A stretch of 64,000 nt of DNA from Microbulbifer agarilyticus S89 (GCF_000220505.1 NZ_AFPJ01000020.1:29177-93176), one strand, 5' to 3'. Numbered from the stretch's first letter, positions 37,594-47,046 are shown. The notes: generated from the sequence alone by a model not told the origin. Translations and numbers: made by a program.

Positions 37594-38370
37594 CTACCGG
37601 TTATAAAACGCAACCGCATTGTCACAGAGCACTCGATTCGCCGCCGTTTCACCCAGGGTCTCCTGAATCACCGCAATATCATTCGCACAAAAAGGTTTTG
37701 GCGCCCGGGTTCCGGGGAGGTCAGTGCCAAACATCAGGCTCGCAGGGTTGGCATCATAAATCGCAGACAGCGCCTGCCGGGGATCGAAATTGACCCGCCC
37801 AAACCCTGTCGCTTTCACTTTTACACCGCGCTCAGCCAATTTGATCACCCACGGCAATCCAGCCTTGCTTAACCCCAGGTGGTCAATGGAAACAGACGGC
37901 AAGGCCACCAGGGTGTCATAGAGTGGCTCGATTTCTCTGGCATCGATATACAGCTCAACATGCCACTTCACCAGCTCATAGACCCGCGCAGCGAATGATG
38001 CCAAGTTTTCCACAGTCTCCGAGCCACCGCGCATTAGGTTAAAACGCACACCGCGCACCCCCGCACAATTCAGTGCAATGATGTCTTCATCACTGGCGGA
38101 AAAGCGTAATTGCGTAACACCGAAAAAGCCCTCTCCGAGCTTGTGCAAGGAATCCAGTAAATAACTCTGGTCTTGCTTCTGAAATGAACCGGAAACCACC
38201 ACACCGCCCTGCACATCATAGGCCTCCAGCGCCGTACGATAATCCGCCACAGAAAAGCAATCTGGCAGAAATCCATTGTTCTCATACAGAGGGTAACCAG
38301 CCGGGATGATATGCAGGTGGCTATCAAAGATTCGGGCACCACGATGTGCGCTGTGATCTCGTCTGTGCAT
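37594..38370 (-). CDS. Amidohydrolase-2 family TIM-barrel hydrolase
   Basis: This 258-residue cytoplasmic protein starts its barrel with FDSHLHI (HxH metal ligands, about 15-21). Later family blocks are ISIDHLG-type VSIDHLGLSKAG and MFGTDLPGTR, with Asp as the last metal ligand. The amidohydrolase-2 group includes lactonases (2-pyrone-4,6-dicarboxylate hydrolase type), decarboxylases and amide hydrolases. It is of normal to slightly short length. It shares direction with azoR upstream (66-base gap), but substrate and link are unknown. Confidence 0.85.
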   Translation of the reverse strand: MHRRDHSAHRGARIFDSHLHIIPAGYPLYENNGFLPDCFSVADYRTALEAYDVQGGVVVSGSFQKQDQSYLLDSLHKLGEGFFGVTQLRFSASDEDIIALNCAGVRGVRFNLMRGGSETVENLASFAARVYELVKWHVELYIDAREIEPLYDTLVALPSVSIDHLGLSKAGLPWVIKLAERGVKVKATGFGRVNFDPRQALSAIYDANPASLMFGTDLPGTRAPKPFCANDIAVIQETLGETAANRVLCDNAVAFYNR

Positions 38371-38436
38371 TGGTTATTAGCCACCTCGCATATCTATCCA
38401 TTAGACAGAAGAGCGGCGATAGAGCATCAATTGTCG

Positions 38437-39039
38437 CTAGGCCACAATCAGACTGGCGATCTGCTGTTCGGCTTCCGCCAGTGCCTGCTGCTTGGCATCT
38501 TCGCCCATGTTCAGGCCTTCAGCGTACACAAACTCCAGGCTGGTAATTCCCAACAGGCCAAAAAACTGACGCAGGAAGGGGGCTTGGTAGTCCTGCCCAG
38601 CGGCATGATACACGCCGCCGCGGGCGGCAAGGATGTATACCGGCTTGTCCTGCAACAAGCCCACAGGGCCGGTTTCGGTGTACTTAAAGCTCACCCCAGC
38701 GCGGGCCAGATGGTCAAGCCACGCTTTCAGCTGCGAGGGCACGCCGAAGTTGTACATGGGTACGGCCAGCACAATGGCGTCCGCACTGGTCACTTCCGCG
38801 AGCAGTTCATCGGCGTAGTCGAGCACAGCCTGCTGCTCGACCGTACGTCCATCGGGTGCCGAAAAGAGCGCACCGATACGGCTGGCATCTAGGTGCGGCA
38901 CCGGATGCGCGGACAGATCGCGCTCGGCCACCTCAGCATCCGGGTACTGGTCACGCCAGTTTTGGACAAATTTCTCAGCCAGCATGGAAGATTGACCGCC
39001 CCCGGCAAATACGCTGCTTTTTACGACTAAAAGGTTCAT
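38437..39039 (-). CDS. azoR: FMN-dependent NADH azoreductase / quinone reductase
   Basis: The 200-residue flavodoxin-like enzyme has the AzoR blocks: N-terminal VVKSSVFAGGGQSSML phosphate loop, PMYNFGVPSQLKAWLDH, and the GPVGLLQDKPVYILAARGG strand. AzoR enzymes reduce quinones by two electrons and azo dyes, protecting against thiol stress. AGGA seven bases before ATG 39039 fixes the start, so the long upstream frame is excluded. The upstream gap of 222 bases probably contains its promoter. Confidence 0.92.
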   Translation of the reverse strand: MNLLVVKSSVFAGGGQSSMLAEKFVQNWRDQYPDAEVAERDLSAHPVPHLDASRIGALFSAPDGRTVEQQAVLDYADELLAEVTSADAIVLAVPMYNFGVPSQLKAWLDHLARAGVSFKYTETGPVGLLQDKPVYILAARGGVYHAAGQDYQAPFLRQFFGLLGITSLEFVYAEGLNMGEDAKQQALAEAEQQIASLIVA

Positions 39040-39262
39040 TTTTTGATCCTCGAAACTGTTGGATTTGATGAACCCAGTATCCGGCGGATCGGCACATAAA
39101 AAAAACGCAAATATCTGAACCGTTTGTTCGAAAAAATCGAGGAATCGGTGCTCGGGCAGATCAACAGGAAGATTTTGGGCAGCTGACCATAGCGCCAAAG
39201 ACCGGGAAGCGCCCTTATATACCAGCGAATCCGCCTCTAGCGGAGCGGCGATAAGGCCGGCG

Positions 39263-39628
39263 TCAGCTCCAGCGCTGGACCGCTTCGACCGAGTCAAAAG
39301 GAAGAGAATTAAACGCAATCGCCGCGTTAGGTGCGTGCTGATGGATCAGGTTGATCACCTTTTCGAACAGGAGAAAGTGATCAGGGTCGGTCCGGACCCC
39401 GGCACCGACGAGGACAACATCGGGGTTCACCTTTTGCAAAGCCTCTGTTACCTGAGCCTCCGCGGTGTCGCCCGTGTCGGTTAAGCACCAATGGGCGTCA
39501 TAGCCACTTTGGGTGAGCTCCTCCAGTACCCGCTGGAAAGCGGATTCTAGCTTCTCTTTGGACAACTCCGGCCACTTCTCGTAATCAACGACGTCTGCCC
39601 GTAAACCAATCAACACAACACGTTTCAT
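39263..39628 (-). CDS. Conserved hypothetical protein, 121 residues
   Basis: The product has an alternating alpha/beta pattern (MKRVVLIGLRADVVDY start; DVVLVGAGVRTDPDHFLLF middle strand-loop; NAAIAFNSLPFD end) like a small Rossmann or receiver-like fold. I recall similar proteins in many proteobacteria annotated as hypothetical, with the phrase GAGVRTDP conserved. AGGAGA seven bases before ATG 39628 marks the start. No function can be assigned. Confidence 0.75.
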   Translation of the reverse strand: MKRVVLIGLRADVVDYEKWPELSKEKLESAFQRVLEELTQSGYDAHWCLTDTGDTAEAQVTEALQKVNPDVVLVGAGVRTDPDHFLLFEKVINLIHQHAPNAAIAFNSLPFDSVEAVQRWS

Positions 39629-39715
39629 TCTTGCTCTCCTGAAGGGGTGCTCGCTAAGCGCGCAGCGATATTCCAATATTAGCCGGCCAATAGCAGTGAC
39701 TCGTCGCCGGCATCC

Positions 39716-40072
39716 CTATTTCGGCTTACCCCGCGAGAATAACTGCGCAACCACATCGCGCCCCGACCAGCCCTGCCAAAGCGCGACAAGAGCAATTACT
39801 GACGCGACAACAAGCATTACCCACTCTCGATGCACGAAATGAGTACCAACAGCGCCCAGCATAAAGCCTGCCAAACATAGCGAGGCTAGCGCGGAAAACC
39901 GGGGAATCAACAGACCAATGGCACCTATAATCTCAACCACCCCGACAAGGTACATAAAATAAATTGGATACTGCCATCGTGCAAAGGCATCAACCTCGAA
40001 TTGCAATGACAGCAACTTCGCCATGCCCGAAGCAAAGAAAATCAGGGCGAGAACATACACCGAAATACGCAT
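39716..40072 (-). CDS. DoxX-like membrane protein
   Basis: The 118-residue protein has four transmembrane helices and the DoxX-like layout: LALIFFASGMAKL in the first helix, LVGVVEIIGAIGLLIPR in the second. DoxX-family proteins are linked to quinone redox or thiosulfate oxidation in some species; most are uncharacterised. It is the last gene before the AT-richer CPBP-NYN-TrmH group, in the same direction. Confidence 0.82.
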   Translation of the reverse strand: MRISVYVLALIFFASGMAKLLSLQFEVDAFARWQYPIYFMYLVGVVEIIGAIGLLIPRFSALASLCLAGFMLGAVGTHFVHREWVMLVVASVIALVALWQGWSGRDVVAQLFSRGKPK

Positions 40073-40180
40073 GTTTATAAGATCACCTTATTAAGCACTA
40101 ATAACCACGACGCTGAACGTAACAAAGACAATACAAAGCAATGCAAGAAATTTTCCATGCAAGACCGCGCGCGCCATGAT

Positions 40181-40894
40181 CTATCTCATTACGGGCGCAA
40201 CGCTGCTTTGCGACGCGTTATAGCGCGCAAGCAGATAAAGCGTCACGATGCCAGGAGCAACAATTGCCTGCAGCGAAAAGAAAATCAGCGTGATCCAATC
40301 GCTCGCATAAACCGCTTCGCCCTGCTGAATTAACCACTGGTTACCCAGGGGGCCTGAGGAGAAAACGATTGCCGTGACAAGGTTCCAGCCAAGATGCAAG
40401 CCGACAGGCGCATACAGGGATCTGGTTTTTGCATAGGCAAACGCAAACATCCACCCGCCCATGCCGGTAACCAAGAAAATATATATCATCAGCACAAGAC
40501 GGGCGCCGAAAACCTCATAGCTGAACCAATGATAGATACCAAAAATCACGGAGCTGAGTAGGCATGCCTTAATCACCCCAATATACCGGATCAGCAGGTA
40601 TAGCATGGCCCCACGAAAAACGAGTTCTTCAAACAGTACCGATCTAACTATCCAAAAAGATCCTCCGAAAAAATCCAGCAATCGGTATTCAGGATTGATT
40701 ACATAGGTAACTTGCTTGAAGTGTGCTTGCCAGGTGAAGTTAATAATCGCTATAGCAGCCATAAACCCCAGGCCAAGCAAAAGCTCGCCCCAGCGCTTCA
40801 ATGTTGGTGTAATTCCCAGAACGGTAATTGACTCGCCAGCCAAGCGACGCAGGAGGACCCAAGACAACAGAAATGCTACAAACAATCCAAACAT
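40181..40894 (-). CDS. CPBP family intramembrane metalloprotease
   Basis: The 237-residue polytopic protein has the CPBP (Abi/CAAX) motifs in order: EExxxR (Glu89-Glu90-Leu-Val-Phe-Arg94), FGIYHW near 120 and HLGWN near 168. Homologues are glutamate-type proteases that cleave prenylated or other membrane peptides, and some serve in bacteriocin immunity or signalling. Base composition is visibly AT-richer than the flanks. It lies 37 bases downstream of the NYN gene on the same strand. Confidence 0.87.
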   Translation of the reverse strand: MFGLFVAFLLSWVLLRRLAGESITVLGITPTLKRWGELLLGLGFMAAIAIINFTWQAHFKQVTYVINPEYRLLDFFGGSFWIVRSVLFEELVFRGAMLYLLIRYIGVIKACLLSSVIFGIYHWFSYEVFGARLVLMIYIFLVTGMGGWMFAFAYAKTRSLYAPVGLHLGWNLVTAIVFSSGPLGNQWLIQQGEAVYASDWITLIFFSLQAIVAPGIVTLYLLARYNASQSSVAPVMR

Positions 40895-40931
40895 GACACT
40901 TTCCTTACGAACCCTGCCCTATAATTTGACC

Positions 40932-41408
40932 TCAATTTAGTAGCAGGTCTGACCCTATGGGAATGAACTTGGTGGCAGCGGATATCAATGAGTTGGCAGT
41001 TAACGCTTCGACACCGTAAACCTCAACCGCGGACTTATGCACCGAGATGATTCTTTCTGCCAGCAGATCGAAGTCACCGTCGCCTGATACAAGAACCACA
41101 GTATCACTTGACCTCGCATACTCCATTGCATCTAACGTAATCCCCACATCCCAATCGCCCTTTGCGGAACCATCAGACCGTTGGATATAGGGCTTTAATT
41201 TAACCTCAAAGCCGATTGCACGAAGTATGTTTTGAAACTGCTTTTGCTTCTCATCGGAACGATCTATCGCATACGCCACGGCATGCACGACTTTCCGGTT
41301 ATTCGTGACCTTCGACCAAAACTTGTTGTAATCGAAGTTTCGGCCATAGGTTTGCCTGGTCGTATAATAAACGTTTTGCACGTCTACCAATATGGATACT
41401 GACTCCAT
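40932..41408 (-). CDS. NYN-domain (LabA/DUF88) putative ribonuclease
   Basis: The 158-residue PIN-like protein carries the NYN acidic active site: Asp9 and Asn12 in ILVDVQNVYY, Asp85/Asp87/Asp93 in KGDWDVGITLD, and Asp110/Asp112 in SGDGDFDLL. NYN domains are metal-dependent RNases in RNA processing; the LabA group has regulatory roles. It has no extra domain. It lies between a TrmH-type methyltransferase (24-base gap) and a CPBP protease, all on the minus strand and AT-rich. Confidence 0.9.
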   Translation of the reverse strand: MESVSILVDVQNVYYTTRQTYGRNFDYNKFWSKVTNNRKVVHAVAYAIDRSDEKQKQFQNILRAIGFEVKLKPYIQRSDGSAKGDWDVGITLDAMEYARSSDTVVLVSGDGDFDLLAERIISVHKSAVEVYGVEALTANSLISAATKFIPIGSDLLLN

Positions 41409-41432
41409 CGATACTTAGCTCTTAGGTGGAGA

Positions 41433-42026
41433 TTACATAGTGCCGCGGTTTGCTCTCTTGTATTTTGCCTGGTACTCGCGGCGCTGTTTGGTAACTTCAT
41501 AAAGTACAATTCCTGACGTTGTTCCGAGGTTCAGGCTCTCAATCATTCCGAACATTGGTATAGATACACAGAATGCACTATTTTCAACGGCAAGATCGCT
41601 AACACCTCTAGATTCGTTACCAAACCAAACAGCCAATTTGGGCTGTGTATAATCGGCCTCATGCAAAATAAAGTTGTCTTTTCCTTTCACGTGAGGCGAA
41701 GTGACAATGGAGGTAAACCCGTTCTTTGCCAAATGCGCGAGACATTCTTCGGTGCTATCAAAACGCTTTACGAAGCTCCATTTGATTGCAGAAACAGACG
41801 GTTTTGACAGCGACTTCCTTTCTCTCATTTCCTGCCAATCGTCGGGCAATGCATTGCGCGGGTCAACGATGTACGTTTTTTCGACACCTAATGCATTGAC
41901 GTTTCTAATGACGGTTCCAATATTCTTCATATCCATTGGATATTCGAGAACAGCTATCAGGTTTTTACAGCGATAAGGCTTGATTTCATCGGCCCTTTTT
42001 CGAGCATCGCTTTTATCAACTTCCAT
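41433..42026 (-). CDS. SpoU/TrmH-family RNA 2'-O-ribose methyltransferase
   Basis: The 197-residue SPOUT protein has the three family motifs: motif 1 NIGTVIRNVNALGV (about 35-48), motif 2 VWFGNESRGVS (about 133-143) and motif 3 SIPMFGMIESLNLGTTSGIV (about 155-174), which form the trefoil knot. It lacks a separate RNA-binding domain. The substrate may be tRNA or rRNA. The start ATG 42026 is the first good methionine (MEVDKSDARK); the open frame extends further. It is the first gene of the AT-rich trio. Confidence 0.9.
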   Translation of the reverse strand: MEVDKSDARKRADEIKPYRCKNLIAVLEYPMDMKNIGTVIRNVNALGVEKTYIVDPRNALPDDWQEMRERKSLSKPSVSAIKWSFVKRFDSTEECLAHLAKNGFTSIVTSPHVKGKDNFILHEADYTQPKLAVWFGNESRGVSDLAVENSAFCVSIPMFGMIESLNLGTTSGIVLYEVTKQRREYQAKYKRANRGTM

Positions 42027-42597
42027 TTTCTCACGGGTCCCAGATAGTTTATTTACACCACACAGCCTTATCCACAAGCCATGGTCATTTGCTGTAAATG
42101 GCTTCTACGCACAAAAGCGATCTAAGACTACAGAAGTATTCTCTTTTAAATCAGAGAGTTAGCATCCACGTGGAATTGAGAGCGCTTACAAAACAAGCCT
42201 ATGGCAGTTTACCCTAGGATAATAAGGCTCGTTTTTGTTATTCACAGTCTTACAAGTCAACCGATTACCCTACTTCAAACTGGCAACACAAGCCACAGGC
42301 TGCTGGAACGATTGACTCATGGCTATATGTACAAGATATGCATTGAAAGGGTTGTGGACCTCACATTTTCCTGGCCGGTGCGTTCGCGACTAGCCTGATT
42401 TTATTCAAGCAATATGAGCGCAGAATGGAAAAATTGGCATCCACTTAGCAACTGGCGCTTGGCATGTTACATAGCACACCCTTGAATTCGCAGGTGTGCC
42501 TGTAAATAGAAGGTTACCTCCCCTGGTGGCGACGAGCGACGCCCAGGTCCCGATCCGTCCCGGGCAGCCTTGATCTGACAATTCTCGCCGTGCGCTA
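42027..42597. other. AT-rich intergenic stretch without a supported gene
   Basis: About 570 bases between the TrmH-like gene start and mscS stop, with low GC (about 40% in hand-counted lines) up to about 42500, then GC-rich again. Only tiny ORFs occur. It may hold the trio's promoter or the left boundary of acquired DNA. Confidence 0.55.
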
Positions 42598-43455
42598 TCA
42601 GGCAGATTTCTCCTTAGTCACGGCATGCGGCCCGCTATACCAGAACTCATAGAAGTCTTCGGTAACGCGCTGCTCGATCTCATGTGCCTGTTCGCGCGGG
42701 CAAAATATGGTAATGCTGACAACATCGTGCCCATGTTCGTTGGTGGCAATGCTTACTTTGGGATCGGTGCCTGCCAGTTCTACACCGGTGCGGTGCTCAA
42801 TCATCTGGCAGTAGCGCGCTGCGACGTCGATGAAGCTTTCGCTGTACTCCAAAATACGGTCCTCCAGGAAGCGCTTGGCTGCGAACGGGTTGCCGCCTTT
42901 GTTTTCTCTGATGATTGAGAAGCTGTGCTCGATATAACGACGCATAAAGTTCAGGTTTTTTACCGGCTTGGTAAAGAACACATTATTCGGCATATACAGC
43001 GTGATGCCGGTGTACCCATTGCCCAGTCCATGCGGGTCAATTTCCAGCAGCGTAGTACTCAGCCAGTCGCTATCAATGACCTCACCAAACTGATCGCCAA
43101 CCTTGATCCAGTCTCCCACCTGGAACGAGCGCATACTGGCCTGATAAATTTTTCCAACGAGGCTTTGCACCAGTTCTCTCAATGCAAAAACGATCGCCAC
43201 CGAAAATGCAGCGATAGAAAGTGCGAACTCACGGATTTCCGGTGCCCACACGATAATGACACCAATGACCAACAACAGGTTACTGAGGTTGTGAACGGTG
43301 TTGATTCGGCGTCGACGGCTCTGTTTTTCCCACTGTTTTTGGCGGGAGAAAATCCAGCTCAAGGAAAATCTCAGCAGCAGGATCACCAAGACGACCAGCG
43401 CGGTGACAATCAGTTTGTTCTGCAGTAGTTCCTGCAGCACGGCGAGTACATTCAT
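42598..43455 (-). CDS. MscS-family mechanosensitive channel
   Basis: The 285-residue protein has two to three N-terminal helices, the pore-like segment FALRELVQSLVGKIY and the beta domain starting SFQVGDWIKVGDQFGEVIDSD. The phrase YMPNNVFFTKPVKNLN is the usual '(I/M)PN' strand end. MscS channels release osmolytes on hypo-osmotic shock. I prefer ATG 43455 to the in-frame TTG at 43470. The gene lies downstream of fumarase, beyond a strong terminator. Confidence 0.88.
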   Translation of the reverse strand: MNVLAVLQELLQNKLIVTALVVLVILLLRFSLSWIFSRQKQWEKQSRRRRINTVHNLSNLLLVIGVIIVWAPEIREFALSIAAFSVAIVFALRELVQSLVGKIYQASMRSFQVGDWIKVGDQFGEVIDSDWLSTTLLEIDPHGLGNGYTGITLYMPNNVFFTKPVKNLNFMRRYIEHSFSIIRENKGGNPFAAKRFLEDRILEYSESFIDVAARYCQMIEHRTGVELAGTDPKVSIATNEHGHDVVSITIFCPREQAHEIEQRVTEDFYEFWYSGPHAVTKEKSA

Positions 43456-43546
43456 AGTTTGGCCAAACAAAAAATAAAACTAAGTTAAGTCGTCGCGCCT
43501 GGCCGTGGTACGGCGTGCGCTAGATATTTACTATTTACCCAGGGAC

Positions 43547-43574
43547 AAAAAACGGCGCCCTGAGGCGCCGTTTT
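43547..43574 (-). terminator. Intrinsic terminator of the fumarase gene
   Basis: An 11-bp perfect stem (AAAACGGCGCC / GGCGCCGTTTT, four-base loop) with six T residues on the minus strand, about 27 bases past the fumarase stop. Confidence 0.92.
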
Positions 43575-43600
43575 CACGAAAGCGGAGAACTTGTTACAGC

Positions 43601-45109
43601 CTACACGCTACCCTCTTCGATTTTGTGCTTCCAGATAACCGGGCCGGTGTTATGAACCGATTCGCCCTGGCTATCTACCGCTACGGTTACCGGCATGTCT
43701 TCCACTTCAAATTCATAGATTGCTTCCATACCCAGTTCAGGGAAGGCGATGACCTTGGCGTCTTTGATCGCCTGTGCAACCAGGTACGCAGCACCACCAA
43801 CGGCCATCAGGTATACCGCTTTGTTATCGCGGATAGCTTCGATGGCGGTTGGGCCCCGTTCCGCCTTGCCGATCATGCCCAGCAGGCCGGTTTCTTCCAG
43901 CATGGTGCGGGTGAATTTATCCATACGGGTTGCGGTCGTGGGGCCCGCTGGGCCAACGACTTCTTCGCGCACCGGATCAACCGGGCCTACGTAATAGATA
44001 AAGCGGCCAGTCAAATCCACCGGCAGTTTCTCACCCTTGGCGAGGATGTCTACCATTTTCTTGTGTGCCGCATCGCGGCCGGTCAACATCTTGCCATTGA
44101 GTAGCAAGGTGTCACCTGGTTGCCATTCCAGCACGTCTTCCGCGGTCACCTCATCCAGGTTTACCCGGCGAGTGTTGCCGCCCGCGGCACGGGTGATTTC
44201 CGGCCAGTCTTCCAACTTCGGCGGGGTCTGGCGCGCAGCACCGGAACCATCCAGGGTGAAGTGGGTGTGACGGGTCGCCGCGCAGTTCGGGATAATGGCA
44301 ACCGCTTTGTTCGCCGCATGGGTCGGGAAGTCTTTCACCTTCACATCCAGCACCGTGGTGAGGCCACCCAGGCCCTGCGCACCGATGCCCAGCTTGTTGA
44401 CCTTGTCGAACAGTTCCAGGCGCAATTCTTCCGCACGGTTAGAGGCACCGCGCTCCTGCAGGTCCTGAATATCGATCGGGTCAAGCAGGGATTCTTTTGC
44501 CAACAGCATGGCCTTCTCGGCAGTACCGCCAACACCAATACCCAGCATGCCGGGCGGACACCAGCCCGCGCCCATCTTGGGCACCATTTCCAGTACCCAG
44601 TCCACCACGGAGTCGGACGGATTCAACATGGCGAATTTGCTCTTCGCCTCACTGCCGCCGCCCTTGGCCGCCACATAGACGTCGACATTGTCACCGGGGA
44701 CGATTTCGTAGTGAATGACCGCCGGGGTGTTGTCACCGGTGTTCTTACGGGCACCGTCCGGGTCTTCCAGAATGGAAGCACGCAAGACATTATCAGGGTT
44801 GTTGTAAGCGCGACGCACACCCTCGTTGACCATGTCGGTCACGCTCATGTCCGCGTCCCACTGCACATTCATACCCACTTTCAGCTTCACCGTCACAATG
44901 CCGGTGTCCTGACAGATGGGGCGGTGGCCCTGGGCACACATGCGGGAATTAATCAGGATCTGAGCCATGGCGTCTTTCGCCGCCGGGTTGGCTTCCTTTT
45001 CGTAAGCCTGGTTCAGGGCCTGGATAAAATCCTGTGGGTGATAATAGGAAATGAACTGCAGCGCGTCGGCCACGCTGTCGATCAGGTCGTCCTGGCGGAT
45101 AATCGTCAT
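43601..45109 (-). CDS. fumA: Fumarate hydratase, class I (4Fe-4S)
   Basis: The 502-residue enzyme of the TCA cycle interconverts fumarate and malate with an oxygen-sensitive iron-sulfur cluster. The three cluster Cys are visible: Cys66 in PICQDTG, Cys184 in AGWCPPGMLG and Cys276 in IIPNCAATRH. The C-terminal beta domain includes FIYYVGPVDPVREEVVGPAGPTTATRMD. It is a single-chain alpha-beta fusion, slightly shorter than E. coli FumA. Being oxygen-sensitive, it may be complemented by a class II enzyme elsewhere. It is monocistronic with a strong terminator. Confidence 0.95.
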   Translation of the reverse strand: MTIIRQDDLIDSVADALQFISYYHPQDFIQALNQAYEKEANPAAKDAMAQILINSRMCAQGHRPICQDTGIVTVKLKVGMNVQWDADMSVTDMVNEGVRRAYNNPDNVLRASILEDPDGARKNTGDNTPAVIHYEIVPGDNVDVYVAAKGGGSEAKSKFAMLNPSDSVVDWVLEMVPKMGAGWCPPGMLGIGVGGTAEKAMLLAKESLLDPIDIQDLQERGASNRAEELRLELFDKVNKLGIGAQGLGGLTTVLDVKVKDFPTHAANKAVAIIPNCAATRHTHFTLDGSGAARQTPPKLEDWPEITRAAGGNTRRVNLDEVTAEDVLEWQPGDTLLLNGKMLTGRDAAHKKMVDILAKGEKLPVDLTGRFIYYVGPVDPVREEVVGPAGPTTATRMDKFTRTMLEETGLLGMIGKAERGPTAIEAIRDNKAVYLMAVGGAAYLVAQAIKDAKVIAFPELGMEAIYEFEVEDMPVTVAVDSQGESVHNTGPVIWKHKIEEGSV

Positions 45110-45304
45110 TGCCGGCTCCGGTTGTCGTCTCGTCTCGAAGGCGGCGATTTTACACGAATTATCTTCGCGTGTTGGATAGGACGCAGGTAGGAGATGCTAG
45201 AGCCAAATAAATTTTCAGCCCGACGGAATCATTCAAACAAGAATGAGAACGATTAGCGGCGAAAACCTTCACCGCTAATCGCAGTTTGCTGCAACGACCT
45301 CAGA

Positions 45305-46063
45305 TCAGGGCGCTGAGGCGGTGCTGGAGCTGGACTGCAGACTGCGGATGGCGTCGCGCAGCTGAACCAGATCCTTATTAACGGTACGGCGGTAGCTGTC
45401 GATGGACTCCACCGCTTCTTCGTTCGCGCCCACACGCGCGGTCAGGTCCGCACGCACAGAATTCAGCTGACGCTCCAGGCTGGCCACCTTGTCCTTCGTT
45501 TCCCGCGAAGCATTGACGGTAGACGCCTTCAGAGTCGCGATTTCGGATTCCAACCCGGCCAGTTTCTTGACCGTGCTCTCAACACTGCTGACCTTCTTGG
45601 CCAGAGCACTGACCTGTTTCGAGGCCGCTGCCGCAGAGGCTTTGTTGGCAGCAATGCTCTTGCGGTTGGTATCGTACGAAACGCCCCACAGCTTGCGGAT
45701 TTCGGAGGCGTTTTCTTTGACCTTGGCGTTCAGGACCTCCACCGACGCGGCAGACTCCTCGCCAGACATTTCAAAGCGCTTTTCCAGCTGCACGATACGG
45801 GCATCGGCATCTTTCAGCTGCGCCACTGTGGCTTGCCACTGGGTATACAGGAAGCCCGCACCACCGAGACCGGCCAATGCCAGCATCAGCGCAACGATGG
45901 CGAGAAACGAAGAGCCACCACCGCCACTGGTTTCTTCTGCTGGTGCAGAGGGCGCAGCCGGCTGGGCAGGGGCGTGACGACGGCCACCAATGGGACCGTT
46001 CGGGATCTGAGGGTCCATAGAGGATGAACTGTTGCCATCAAATGTGGGCTCTCTGCGTTGCAT
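45305..46063 (-). CDS. Single-pass membrane protein with long coiled coil
   Basis: The 252-residue protein has a Pro/Ala-rich cytoplasmic N-terminus (about 1-50), one transmembrane helix (about 53-72, LAIVALMLALAGLGGAGFLY) and a long coiled coil (about 75-245) rich in Ala, Lys, Ser and Glu. It ends in a low-complexity Ser tail. The coiled coil lies in the periplasm if the positive-inside rule holds. AGGA seven bases before ATG 46063 supports the start. The family is not recognised. It is divergent from sodB. Confidence 0.7.
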   Translation of the reverse strand: MQRREPTFDGNSSSSMDPQIPNGPIGGRRHAPAQPAAPSAPAEETSGGGGSSFLAIVALMLALAGLGGAGFLYTQWQATVAQLKDADARIVQLEKRFEMSGEESAASVEVLNAKVKENASEIRKLWGVSYDTNRKSIAANKASAAAASKQVSALAKKVSSVESTVKKLAGLESEIATLKASTVNASRETKDKVASLERQLNSVRADLTARVGANEEAVESIDSYRRTVNKDLVQLRDAIRSLQSSSSTASAP

Positions 46064-46414
46064 GCTGTTGTCCTGCGTTGGCTCGGCCTGGTCGACCGAA
46101 TATAAAGATGAAAACTGCGGCAGTTATACCAAAAATTGACGAAAAAGTAAGCGGGTCCAGTTATCAGAATAGGACATACCTAAAGGAAAACCCCGCCGTC
46201 GCACAAACCACGACTATGCCGTCATAGAGGCTCAACCGCAGTGGATTGACCTATTCACAGCAAAATCGTCGTGTGTTAGACCGCAAATGCAGTCTTTTGA
46301 CCTGCCCGATGGCTTAATAATGACATCAAGCAGGTGTAGAATGCGGCCCATCAATAACTGACCTACTACCGCACTTGGGTCGGTATGGGTCCCAGACAAA
46401 GGAAGGAATATCAC
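46064..46414. other. Intergenic region upstream of sodB
   Basis: About 350 bases between the divergent coiled-coil gene and sodB. TAGAAT at 46337-46342 is a possible -10 for sodB; no convincing -35 is seen. GGAAGGAA lies just before the sodB start. No Fur-type palindrome was evident to me. Confidence 0.4.
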
Positions 46415-46996
46415 ATGGCACACGTTCTGCCCGAACTCCCCTATGCTATGGATGCGCTGCAGCCGCACATCTCCCAGGAAACCCTGGAGTACCACTACGG
46501 CAAGCACCACAAGACCTACGTCGACAAGCTGAACGGCCTGCTGGACGGCACCCCGGAAGCCGACAAGTCTCTGGAAGAAGTGATCAAGTCCTCCTCTGGT
46601 GGTGTATTCAACAACGCTGCCCAGATCTGGAACCACACCTTCTACTGGAACTGCCTGAGCCCTAACGGCGGTGGCGCAGCTACCGGCGCCGTGGCGGAAG
46701 CCATCAATGCGGCCTTCGGTTCCTTCGACAAGTTCAAAGAAGAATTCACTGCGAGCGCTGTGAATAACTTCGGCTCTGGCTGGACCTGGCTGGTGAAGAA
46801 GTCCGACGGCTCCGTTGCCATCGTGAACACCTCCAACGCCGAAACCCCGCTGACCGACAGCAGCGTTACCCCGCTGCTGACCTGCGACGTGTGGGAACAC
46901 GCTTACTACATCGACTACCGCAACGCGCGTCCGAAGTACATGGAAGCGTTCTGGGCACTGCTGAACTGGGACTTCGTGAACCAGAACTTTGCCTGA
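46415..46996 (+). CDS. sodB: Iron superoxide dismutase
   Basis: The 193-residue enzyme has the same length as E. coli SodB. Metal ligands are His27 (YHYGKHH), His74 (WNHTFYW), Asp158 and His162 (DVWEHAYY). Gln70 in the AAQIWNH block favours the Fe form over the Mn form. It dismutates superoxide in the cytoplasm. The frame is open ten codons further upstream, but GGAAGGAA and the conserved N-terminus mark ATG 46415. A strong terminator follows the stop. Confidence 0.97.
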   Translation: MAHVLPELPYAMDALQPHISQETLEYHYGKHHKTYVDKLNGLLDGTPEADKSLEEVIKSSSGGVFNNAAQIWNHTFYWNCLSPNGGGAATGAVAEAINAAFGSFDKFKEEFTASAVNNFGSGWTWLVKKSDGSVAIVNTSNAETPLTDSSVTPLLTCDVWEHAYYIDYRNARPKYMEAFWALLNWDFVNQNFA

Positions 46997-47018
46997 TCAC
47001 TGCTAGCTCAGTGACGCC

Positions 47019-47046
47019 AAAAGCGGGCCCATGGGCCCGCTTTTTT
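47019..47046 (+). terminator. Intrinsic terminator of sodB
   Basis: AAAAGCGGGCCC/GGGCCCGCTTTTTT hairpin, 8-12 bp stem with six T residues, 23 bases after the sodB stop. Confidence 0.93.

Noticed and set aside
44120-45190. 356-codon plus-strand open frame opposite fumarase
   Set aside because: Antisense to a conserved enzyme with all three cluster Cys; the translation has no family features.
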